The notes beneath the pieces were generated by a model that saw only the letters and a list, made by a program, of their open reading frames with translations, was not told where the DNA came from and did no database searches. From Variovorax paradoxus (GTDB taxonomy: Bacteria > Pseudomonadota > Gammaproteobacteria > Burkholderiales > Burkholderiaceae_C), in assembly GCA_016806145.1 (NCBI GenBank), contig CP063168.1, positions 1-64,000 on the forward strand: a stretch of DNA of 64,000 nt, read 5' to 3'. Of this stretch, positions 54,219-62,112 are shown piece after piece (the stretch's first letter is position 1; the number at the start of each line of letters is the position of its first letter). A program made the translations under genes and the position numbers.

Positions 54219-54291
54219 AAATTGAGCCCTTTCGGGCTGGCTCATATCGCGCATCGCAATCGGCAAAACTTAACAATTTGGAGTTCCATCG

Positions 54292-55389
54292 ATGTTCCTT
54301 CACTCGAAATCGGCGTCCATGCAATCGAAGTCAGCCCGCACTGCGGGGACACTCTTCCGTGTCGTCGCAGCGGCATGGATTGGGGCCGCCAGCAGTCTGG
54401 CAGGTGCGCAGACAAAGCCCTTGCAGGGGCAGCAGATTGTGCTTTACACCTCGGGAGGTACGCAACTCGAGACGACGCGGGAACTGGTCATCAAACCCTT
54501 CGAGGCCGAGAGCGGCGCGAAGGTGATTGTCGATGACACATGCTGCGCACGAATGCAGCCTGCACTGGAGGCAGGTCAGTACATCGGCGATCTCGTGATC
54601 GGTCTGGATCGAAGCAGCCTGCTCGCGCGCGCGGATCGGGGCATGCTATTGGCCGATCCAAGAGTCGAGCAAATCGCGCGACGACGGGGGGTGGCCGACC
54701 CATTTCCTTCATCGCAGCTAGTTGTCCTCAACCAGTACTCCTTCCTAATTGCGGCGAAGAATGACACCGTTCCGCTCCCGAAAACATGGGCGGAATTTTT
54801 CGACGTCAAGAAATTTCCTGGCACGCGAGGGCTTTTGCGCAACTCCCCGCACGTACAACTCGAGGCGGCGCTTCTTGCCGACGGGGTTTCGTCAGAGCGG
54901 CTCTACCCGCTGGATGTCGACCGAGCGTTTCGTAAGCTCGGTCAACTGCGGGCGTCTACGAAGATCGTAGTCAGCGCTTCAGGTGCCGATCAGATCAATA
55001 ATCTCGGCACCGGCGAAGTGACCTATGGTATTACGTACAGCAACCGAGCATTCCTTGCGCAGCGCGATGGCATAAAGATCAACTTCGGCTATGACGATGG
55101 CTTCGTAGTGGGTAATGCCGCGGCGCTCCTTAAAGGGGCGAAGAACGTCGACGGCGCAGTCGCGCTCCTGGAATACCACATGCGGCCAGAAGTGCTGGCG
55201 AAATTCGCTGAGCGAACGGGGATGGGTCCGTCATATAAGGCTGCCGCAGATCTTGTTGATGAAAAGTTGAAGCAAAAACTGCCAACGTCGATGGCCAACT
55301 TGGCGCGCCAGCATCGATTGAGCGACGAATACTGGCAGGCCAATCAGGTCGAACTCAACAAACGTTGGTTGGCTTGGCTCGCGCAGTGA
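54292..55389 (+). CDS. Polyamine-type ABC transporter substrate-binding protein (second copy)
   Basis: A 365-residue paralogue of the receptor at 40.4 kb, with the same architecture: signal peptide ending at LAGAQT, IVLYTSGGTQLET, KPFEAESGAKVIVDDTCC, VPLPKTWAEFFDVKKFPG, ALLEYHMRPEVLAKFAERTG. The double Cys is kept. No permease follows it, so it probably feeds the fused permease at 41.6 kb with a second, related ligand. It starts 73 bases after the aminotransferase. Confidence 0.9.
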   Translation: MFLHSKSASMQSKSARTAGTLFRVVAAAWIGAASSLAGAQTKPLQGQQIVLYTSGGTQLETTRELVIKPFEAESGAKVIVDDTCCARMQPALEAGQYIGDLVIGLDRSSLLARADRGMLLADPRVEQIARRRGVADPFPSSQLVVLNQYSFLIAAKNDTVPLPKTWAEFFDVKKFPGTRGLLRNSPHVQLEAALLADGVSSERLYPLDVDRAFRKLGQLRASTKIVVSASGADQINNLGTGEVTYGITYSNRAFLAQRDGIKINFGYDDGFVVGNAAALLKGAKNVDGAVALLEYHMRPEVLAKFAERTGMGPSYKAAADLVDEKLKQKLPTSMANLARQHRLSDEYWQANQVELNKRWLAWLAQ

Positions 55390-55895
55390 CGCAATCCGTT
55401 GAAAGTGCCGCTTGCATCGCTGGCTTCCCAAGGGTCCTCTATCAGCTTTCAATACGCAACCCCGCTTGGCACATTGCATGAATTTTCGAAGATCGACGAC
55501 GCCGGTTTGCTGAAGTGAGGCGATGCACGTTTTGGCGGACGAATCGCGGTCAGGGTTCCTCCTCTGTCCTCACGTCGGAGTTAGTCAACGGGTTCGGGAA
55601 GCGGGTAGGGGTGAGCCTTGATACTCGTGCGAGTGTTGCAAACATAAGGCATTCGACGGATCGTCGAATCACCTTGTCTGCTGGCGGGCCGTGGGCAGTT
55701 GCTCAACGCTTGCTCGAATCTTCCTGCCAAGCGCTTGGTTGGCTCAGATGGTCAGGCCTTTTCCACCGCCTGAATCTTTTAGATGTCTGTTGAGACGACG
55801 AAGCTTCTTCGTCAAGCATTGTTGTGCGGCGCTGACGTCTTCTCGTCGTATTTTGCTGCAGCGTAAAATTTGATCTTCTCGAAAGGAAAAGACTG
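55390..55895. other. Intergenic region before etfBA
   Basis: About 500 bases with no recognisable gene. The etfB ribosome site (GAAAGGAAAAG, AAAGGA 8 bases before the ATG) lies at its right edge, and TAAAAT at 55864-55869 could be a -10 box. Any terminator of the preceding block is not obvious. Confidence 0.4.
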
Positions 55896-56645
55896 ATGAA
55901 GGTTTTGGTGCCCGTTAAGCGGGTCGTCGACTACAACGTGAAGGTGCGCGTCAAGAGCGACGGCACGGGCGTGGACATCGCCAATGTCAAGATGAGCATG
56001 AACCCCTTCGACGAGATCGCCGTCGAAGAGGCCGTGCGCCTAAAGGAGAAGGGCGTGGTGACCGAGGTCATCGCCGTCTCGTGCGGCGACGCCAAGTCGC
56101 AGGAAACCCTGCGCACCGCGATGGCCATCGGCGCCGACCGCGGCATCCTGGTCGAGACCTCGGAAGAGCTGCAGCCGCTGGCCGTGGCCAAGCTGCTCAA
56201 GGCGCTGGTCGACAAGGAACAGCCGCAGCTCATCATCCTCGGCAAGCAGGCCATCGACGACGATGCCAACCAGACCGGCCAGATGCTGGCCGCGCTGGCC
56301 GACCTGCCGCAAGCCACCTTCGCTTCGAAGGTCGAAGTCGCCGGTGACAAGGCCAACGTCACGCGCGAAGTCGACGGCGGTCTCGAGACCGTTTCGCTCA
56401 CGCTGCCGGCCGTCATCACGACCGACCTGCGCCTCAACGAGCCGCGCTACGTGACCTTGCCCAACATCATGAAGGCCAAGAAGAAGCAGCTCGACACCTT
56501 CAAGCCCGAGGACCTCGGCGTGGACGTCAAGCCGCGCCTGAAGACGCTGAAGGTCTCGGAACCGCCGAAGCGCGGCGCCGGCATCAAGGTGCCCGACGTG
56601 GCGACCCTGGTGGACAAGCTGAAGAACGAAGCCAAAGTGATCTGA
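55896..56645 (+). CDS. etfB: Electron transfer flavoprotein beta subunit
   Basis: A 249-residue ETF beta subunit: [60 protein letters not shown] and [14 protein letters not shown] are strictly conserved segments. It binds AMP and, with EtfA and FAD, carries electrons from acyl-CoA and other flavin dehydrogenases to the quinone pool. Codons are strongly G/C-ending and regular, unlike the genes to its left, which suits a highly expressed core gene. Confidence 0.97.
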   Translation: MKVLVPVKRVVDYNVKVRVKSDGTGVDIANVKMSMNPFDEIAVEEAVRLKEKGVVTEVIAVSCGDAKSQETLRTAMAIGADRGILVETSEELQPLAVAKLLKALVDKEQPQLIILGKQAIDDDANQTGQMLAALADLPQATFASKVEVAGDKANVTREVDGGLETVSLTLPAVITTDLRLNEPRYVTLPNIMKAKKKQLDTFKPEDLGVDVKPRLKTLKVSEPPKRGAGIKVPDVATLVDKLKNEAKVI

Positions 56646-56659
56646 GGAAGACAACGAAC

Positions 56660-57592
56660 ATGACCGCACTCGTCATTGCCGAACACGACCACGCCAGCAT
56701 CAAGCCGGCCACCCTCAACACCGTGACCGCCGCACTCGCCTGCGGTGGCGACGTCCACGTGCTCGTGGCCGGAGCCAACGCGGCAGAAGCTGCCAAGGCC
56801 GCCGCGCAGATCGCTGGCGTGACCAAGGTCATCGCCGCCGACAGCCCGAGCCTCGCCGAGAACCTCGCTGAAAACGTCGCCGCGCAAGTCCTCGCGATCG
56901 CTTCCAACTACAGCCACATCCTCTTCCCCTCGACCGCCAACGGCAAGAACGTCGCACCGCGCGTGGCCGCCAAGCTCGATGTCGCGCAGATTAGCGACAT
57001 CACCAAGGTCGACAGCCCCGACACCTTCGAGCGTCCGATCTACGCCGGCAACGCCATTGCCACCGTGCAGAGCAGCGATGCCACCAAGGTGGTCACCGTT
57101 CGCACGACCGGCTTCGACGCCGCAGCCGCCACCGGTGGCAGCGCAACGGTCGAGACCGCCGAAGGCGTGGCCGACAGCGGCAAGAGCAGCTTCGTCGGCC
57201 GAGAAGTCACGAAGAGCGAGCGCCCCGAACTGACGGCCGCCAAGATCATCGTCTCGGGTGGCCGCGCGCTGGGCAGCGCCGAGAAGTTCACCGAAATGAT
57301 GGCCCCGCTGGCCGACAAGCTCAACGCGGGCCTCGGTGCCAGCCGCGCCGCCGTCGATGCGGGCTACGCGCCGAACGACTGGCAAGTGGGCCAGACCGGC
57401 AAGATCGTCGCGCCGCAGCTGTACATCGCCGCTGGCATCTCGGGTGCGATCCAGCATCTGGCCGGCATGAAGGACTCCAAGGTGATCGTGGCGATCAACA
57501 AGGACGAAGAGGCGCCGATCTTCTCGGTGGCCGACTACGGCCTCGTGGCCGACCTGTTCACCGCCGTGCCCGAGCTGATCGAAGCCGCCTAG
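56660..57592 (+). CDS. etfA: Electron transfer flavoprotein alpha subunit
   Basis: A 310-residue ETF alpha subunit. The C-terminal FAD domain has [50 protein letters not shown] and [20 protein letters not shown]. It starts 14 bases after etfB. The pair may take electrons from the D-2-hydroxyglutarate dehydrogenase upstream as well as from acyl-CoA dehydrogenases coded elsewhere. An IS66 relic begins only 34 bases after its stop. Confidence 0.97.
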   Translation: MTALVIAEHDHASIKPATLNTVTAALACGGDVHVLVAGANAAEAAKAAAQIAGVTKVIAADSPSLAENLAENVAAQVLAIASNYSHILFPSTANGKNVAPRVAAKLDVAQISDITKVDSPDTFERPIYAGNAIATVQSSDATKVVTVRTTGFDAAAATGGSATVETAEGVADSGKSSFVGREVTKSERPELTAAKIIVSGGRALGSAEKFTEMMAPLADKLNAGLGASRAAVDAGYAPNDWQVGQTGKIVAPQLYIAAGISGAIQHLAGMKDSKVIVAINKDEEAPIFSVADYGLVADLFTAVPELIEAA

Positions 57593-57625
57593 AGGCCACC
57601 TAGAAACCAGCACAGGTAGCCAGGG

Positions 57626-58137
57626 TGGCTGCCAAAGTGCACAGTCGGTGGGCGGGCCTTCGAGTTCATCAGCGAGCTGTCAAAGGTCGAGCAGGTCGTG
57701 ACCGAACCGAGCCGAGAGGACTGGAGGCGTGCGCACCAGGAGCGATCACGCAAGGGGACTGATGCGCTGCACCAATGGCTAACCGCCGAGCGGCAGAAGG
57801 TGTTTGAGGGATCGGCTACAGCCAAGGCCATTGGCTACAGCTTGAAGCACTGGCGTGCGCTCACGCGCTACATCGACGACGGCGATTTCCCGGGCGACAA
57901 CAATCCGGCGGAGAACCAGATCCGGCGCGATTGCGCTCGGGCGCACGAGCTGGCTGTTTGGCGGTAGCTGCGAGCTGGCTAGCGCGCCGCGGCCGACATG
58001 AGCCTGGTGCAGCGAGCCTGAACGGCCATGAGCCACACGCGGACCGCAAGGACGCCCTCTAGCGTTTGCCGACGCAACCCGCAAATCGAATTTCAGAACT
58101 GCCGCCGCATCATTGGGCGCAAGCGGCGGCTCGCTGA
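57626..58137 (+). pseudogene. Relic of an IS66-family transposase (TnpC) gene
   Basis: The C-terminal part of the IS66 transposase is readable in pieces: AFEFISELSKVEQVV, GSATAKAIGYSLKHWRALTR and IDDGDFPGDNNPAENQIR (motif DNN..ENQIR) in one frame, MSLVQRA near 57998-58020, and NGHEPHADRKDAL-stop-RLPTQ, PANRISELPPHHWAQAAAR ending at 58137. Frame changes and an internal stop make it inactive. No inverted repeats were identified. Confidence 0.85.
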
Positions 58138-58158
58138 GCTCTTCCTGCAGGCGCTTGA

Positions 58159-58832
58159 CTATACGATTTTCAGTGATGGCGCCCGCCGCCAGATAGCAAT
58201 GAAATCACGACTGCCGTTGATGGCGCGCGAGTAGAGCCATGACGGCGTGAGCTTCTCATGCGGGATGGCCCAGATGGGCTTGTTCGCATGGACCTGCTCG
58301 TTGCCAACGAAAACATATTCGCCGCAGGATGCAATGAGCCTTTTTTCGTCCACGCCGAACATATTCCCTCCGGCGTCCGGCCGGTCCGCATCGAACAGAT
58401 GCGTCACCCAGCACGCGATGACAACGTTTGGCCTGTACCTCTGCACGGCCGCTAAAGCGTCCAGCTTCTCGACATGCTCCCCGTAGGGCACGGTCGGTTG
58501 CCCAAGCCGCCGGTAATGGGCCTTGACCGCCGCGTCTTCTTGCTGGCGGTTGTCTGTAGCAGGAAGGAGAGGGCTCCTGCAAGAGCGCCGTGCCCCGCGC
58601 TGATCTCGATGGCCGTCTTGCCCTGAATATGGGTACGAAGGAAATCACACAACTCTTCGGTAGGGAAGCTGTACAGGCCATGACGCACGCCGAACACAAG
58701 CCGTTCTTGCGCCGTAGTGCCTTCAAGAACTCGAGCGGGGACCACACGAAGCCGCCCGTGGCTATCCAGCAGCAGGCTCAATATGTCCCGCACGCTTGCG
58801 GCATCGGTCAAATACACATCCATGGGGCTCAT
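58159..58832 (-). pseudogene. Frameshifted methyltransferase-fold-like gene of unknown function
   Basis: Two reverse-strand frames form one protein. The first (from ATG 58832, MSPMDVYLTDAAS) runs to ELCDFLRTHI and AIEISAGHGALAGAL, the second resumes at PATDNRQQEDAAVKAHYRRL and continues to FVGNEQVHANKPIWAIPHEK. IEISAGHGALAGAL followed by ATDN looks like a SAM-binding G-x-G-x-G loop, and CWVTHLFDADRPDAGGNMFG is shared with hypothetical proteins. The frame shift lies about 58555-58580. It may be a real mutation or an assembly error. Confidence 0.6.
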
Positions 58833-59040
58833 TGCTACCGATCGACAAAACCGGCATGCCGCGGTTACGACGATGAATTCCCCGCCGCATCGACGGGGTG
58901 GCAGGCAGCGCTGCCACCTGCCGTCAAGATGTGCTCTCCGCGCGCTTACGGTGCGGTGCAGGAAGATCTTGTGCAGCCCCACGGCCGAACAGGGCCACCC
59001 TTGGTTGGTGCATGGACGCTAGCCGTTCCGGGTACCGGCG

Positions 59041-60465
59041 TCAAAACACCAAGATCGCATTCATATTGAGATTGAGAGCGCTGGATCGCTTGGGCGAGAA
59101 CGTAGGGTTGTCCGTATAGATCAGTGCGGATTGGACGTAAACCCCTCTGCTCACTCGATAAGCGTAGGAGACCGAGAAGCTTGTGGATGCCTTTGCCGCA
59201 CTCTGGCCCGCCGCTACAGCAGTGTCTCTTGCCCACGTGCTGTACTTGTTCTTGGAAATTCCGAAAGCTAGCAAATCATAAGGGCGCGATTCAAAAGGCG
59301 CCAAGCTATAGATCGAGCCTCCGAAGGAGTCGGGCAGGTAATTGACGTTTCCTCTTCCCTTGTTGAGGTACGCGTTGACGTACCATCCCTTGTAGGGAAG
59401 ATTCGAATCTGGCTGCGTCAATTGAACATCGCCGACAAGATAAGACCCATAGTTGTTGCTTTTCTTCGTCGGGTCATCCAGTCTCGTGTATTCCGAGTTG
59501 TTGTATGCGACACCCGCACGCACCCAGACTTTTCGTTGTTCGGGTGCTGCTTCGATTCGATAGCCAACCTCGTTGATGAAGATGGACTTTGCATCTTTCG
59601 TTCTGAATTTGAGGCCCGATCTATTCTCTTCCGAGTCGGCAAAAAGGCCATCCGGGCTGATGCTTCGGGCCACTCCAAAGTGGTTGTACCAACGTTTATC
59701 CTGGGAGTAGAACCGGACGTCGAAGGCTGGAGACGGCTTGAATCCAAGGGCTCCGACTTGAGCAAGAAGTCCGCTGCTCGGGCCCAGTGTCGATGCGGCA
59801 ATATTGTTTCCCAACAAAGTGCCGTAGAACTGACCCGCCAGGCTAAAGTAGCCAATCTGGAGTATCAGCCTATCATTCATCATTGGAATTCGCGCGGAAA
59901 GCTGACTCAAGAATGCTTCCCGAATTCCGTCTCCTCGAAAACTGCTGTACGCAAAGGACCCGCCCAGGGTAAGCAGGGATCCCGCAGGAAGTCCGTGCCG
60001 TTCTAGGTCGTGCGTGAGCAGGAGGCTGCCAGTGCTTGTGGAAGAGGGTTTTTGCCCGCTGTAGACCTGCGTGCCGCGGTTGCGATTCCTCAGATCGTAG
60101 GTAAGGCCAGTGGTCAGGATCGCCTGTGCGTTCCACCCCTTGTCGTACATGGTCTGGCGAAGACCACCCAGTTCTGGAGAAATGGACTCGCAGTTGGACG
60201 GAAATGGCGATTCAGACCCTTTGTGGTTAAACCGATCATATTTCAGGCACGCGGGTAGCTCAGGCGTCGCTCCATTGTTGTTCGCGACCTCCTCGCCAGC
60301 ACTTGCGCTTTGCGCGAATAGAAAAACGTGCATCAGCGAAAAAGCGGCAATGCGCAGGCCCGAAGATGGGGTTAAATCGCAGAGGATCGCTCTCTTCGTT
60401 GAGTTGTGTGTTATTTTGCCCTGCCTTTTCGATTGAGAAGGTAGCTGCGGGAAGACGTTTTTCAT
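59041..60465 (-). CDS. OprB-like carbohydrate-selective outer-membrane porin
   Basis: A 474-residue protein with an N-terminal export signal after an extended n-region (FSLMHVFLFAQSASAG). The body has alternating hydrophobic beta-strand patterns (ILTTGLTYDLRNRNR, GWYVNAYLNKGRGNV) and ends in Phe (NMNAILVF), as beta-barrel outer-membrane proteins do. LGGSFAYSSFRGDG and LLTHDLERHGLPAGSL fit the OprB family, which admits sugars and small anions. A ribosome site AGAGG precedes the ATG. It is alone; its substrate is unknown. Confidence 0.82.
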   Translation of the reverse strand: MKNVFPQLPSQSKRQGKITHNSTKRAILCDLTPSSGLRIAAFSLMHVFLFAQSASAGEEVANNNGATPELPACLKYDRFNHKGSESPFPSNCESISPELGGLRQTMYDKGWNAQAILTTGLTYDLRNRNRGTQVYSGQKPSSTSTGSLLLTHDLERHGLPAGSLLTLGGSFAYSSFRGDGIREAFLSQLSARIPMMNDRLILQIGYFSLAGQFYGTLLGNNIAASTLGPSSGLLAQVGALGFKPSPAFDVRFYSQDKRWYNHFGVARSISPDGLFADSEENRSGLKFRTKDAKSIFINEVGYRIEAAPEQRKVWVRAGVAYNNSEYTRLDDPTKKSNNYGSYLVGDVQLTQPDSNLPYKGWYVNAYLNKGRGNVNYLPDSFGGSIYSLAPFESRPYDLLAFGISKNKYSTWARDTAVAAGQSAAKASTSFSVSYAYRVSRGVYVQSALIYTDNPTFSPKRSSALNLNMNAILVF

Positions 60466-60644
60466 CCGATTGCCTCTTTATTCTGAAATGAATTTGGGTG
60501 TGTATTGAACAGAGCGCCCTTGAATAGGGAGGTTGATCTGTATGCGCAGTCGAGGCACCACGTATATCCTCGCGCCGTTGGAGCGAGGACCATCGCCTCT
60601 GACCTTCCGCTTCAGCCGCCGTTACGAACAGATGGGTTCTCAGA

Positions 60645-61004
60645 TCAGAGGGCTGGCACAGCCGCCGTCACGACGATCTCTACCTTGAGTGCGGGCATTG
60701 CTAAGCGAGCCTCCACAGTTGCGCGCGGCGGTGCATTGCCGGCAGGTACCCAGTCGTCCCACGCCGCGTTCATCGCCGCAAAGTCGGCAATGTCGGCTAG
60801 GAAGATCTCAGCCCTCAGGATTTGGGTCTTGTCCGTGCCTGCCCGAGCAAGCAGCGCATCGATCTCTTCAAGGACCTGAGTGGTCTGGCCCCGCGCGTCC
60901 GCAGACACGTCGATGGGAATCTGACCGGCAAGGTAGGCGACGCCGTTGTGGAGGGCGATCTGGGAGATACGGGGGCCGACGTCGAAGCGTTGGAGGGTGG
61001 TCAT
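60645..61004 (-). CDS. RidA family (Rid/YjgF) protein
   Basis: A 119-residue trimeric imine-deaminase-fold protein with VAYLAGQIPIDVSADARGQT, IDALLARAGTDKTQILRAEI, NAPPRATVEARL (the conserved substrate-binding Arg) and LKVEIVVTAAVP. RidA proteins hydrolyse reactive enamine/imine intermediates made by PLP enzymes or D-amino-acid oxidases. It lies 108 bases after an M19 dipeptidase gene, fitting a peptide or amino acid breakdown unit. Confidence 0.9.
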   Translation of the reverse strand: MTTLQRFDVGPRISQIALHNGVAYLAGQIPIDVSADARGQTTQVLEEIDALLARAGTDKTQILRAEIFLADIADFAAMNAAWDDWVPAGNAPPRATVEARLAMPALKVEIVVTAAVPAL

Positions 61005-61112
61005 AGTCAGTCTCGTAAAGAAATGAAGGTCGAATCTCTAAAGTGCTCACGGCGTAGCCTGCCTTGCCCGTGCGGACCGGCGCCTCGGATGCGGGTATCC
61101 GTGTTGGGCTGG

Positions 61113-62111
61113 CTACTCGCGCCAGATCTGCTCGGCGACTCGTAGCCAGTTGCCTCCGAACACGGCTGCTATCTCGACGTCGTTCATCCCTCGCATGCCG
61201 AGTTCTGCCGCCAAGGTCGGGAGTTCCTGGGGCGCCATCATCTTCAGATCGGATGCGTAGCCGAGGTGCGGTGGAAACTTGTCTGGATTCGCGGCAAGGA
61301 GATCGTCGATCTCGCGACGGTCGTGAATGAAGTCCAGCCCGATGCCAACGTGTTGAACGCCGACCAGTTCGGCCACGTGCATCACGTGTCGCGCCAGGTT
61401 GGCCGGCGAGGCATCGTTGTTTCCGAGAAACGTGCCGATGCCATTGATACCGATGACGCCGCCGCGTGCAGCGCAGGCGCGGATCAGCTCGTCGGGAATG
61501 TTGCGCGGGTGGTCGTGCAGCGCCCGCGGGTTGGAATGCGAGAAGATCAACGGAGCGGGCGATGCGTCGATCGCCTCGCGTGCGGTGCGGTAGCCCGTGT
61601 GCGAGCAGCAGGCGATCATGCCGACGCGCGCCATTTCCTCCAGCATCGCGCGTCCGAAGGGGGTTAGACCGGTGTCCTCGTCCTGGCATCCGCCGCCCGC
61701 TCGATTGTTCTGGTTATATGCCAACAGCATCCAGCACACTCCTAGCTCCCGGTAGAGCCCGATCAGGCTGAGCTGATCGCCGATGGCGTTTGCACCCTCG
61801 ATATCGAAGCCAACAGCAAGTTGTCCGGCATCCTTGGCTGCGTGGATGTCGGCGACCGTTCGGATCAACCGGTACTGTGCAGGGCGCGCAGCCAGCCATG
61901 CGCGGAACGTGGCAAGCATACGCATGTGTGCCTCGATCGAGTCGTCGCCGAAGCCGACGTTGAGCATCACCACGTCTGTGCCGCTATGGTGGTGCCATTC
62001 GAGCTGGTCCATGAAGCTAACGTCCTGCGGGCGCACGGGCATGCACACATGGTTGTCCCATACCAGCATCGTGGAAATGGGCGGGGGTGCCTCTTGAACA
62101 AGAGTTGTCAT
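61113..62111 (-). CDS. Membrane dipeptidase-type peptidase (M19) with altered HxD motif
   Basis: A 332-residue TIM-barrel metallopeptidase. Zinc-site segments are FDIEGANAI (bridging Glu), CCSHTGYRT (His), FSHSNPRALHDHPRNIPDE (His and Arg) and GIGLDFIHD (Asp). The first motif, normally H-x-D, is DNHVCMP here (H21-V-C23), so one zinc ligand is replaced by Cys. M19 enzymes cleave dipeptides, including those with a C-terminal D-residue. It has no signal peptide. One base separates it from the upstream serine hydrolase, so they are co-translated. Confidence 0.85.
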   Translation of the reverse strand: MTTLVQEAPPPISTMLVWDNHVCMPVRPQDVSFMDQLEWHHHSGTDVVMLNVGFGDDSIEAHMRMLATFRAWLAARPAQYRLIRTVADIHAAKDAGQLAVGFDIEGANAIGDQLSLIGLYRELGVCWMLLAYNQNNRAGGGCQDEDTGLTPFGRAMLEEMARVGMIACCSHTGYRTAREAIDASPAPLIFSHSNPRALHDHPRNIPDELIRACAARGGVIGINGIGTFLGNNDASPANLARHVMHVAELVGVQHVGIGLDFIHDRREIDDLLAANPDKFPPHLGYASDLKMMAPQELPTLAAELGMRGMNDVEIAAVFGGNWLRVAEQIWRE

Positions 62112-62112
62112 C

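Noticed and set aside
57618..57630. AGCCA-GGG-TGGCT hairpin after etfA
   Set aside because: Short stem, no T-run, not convincing as a terminator.
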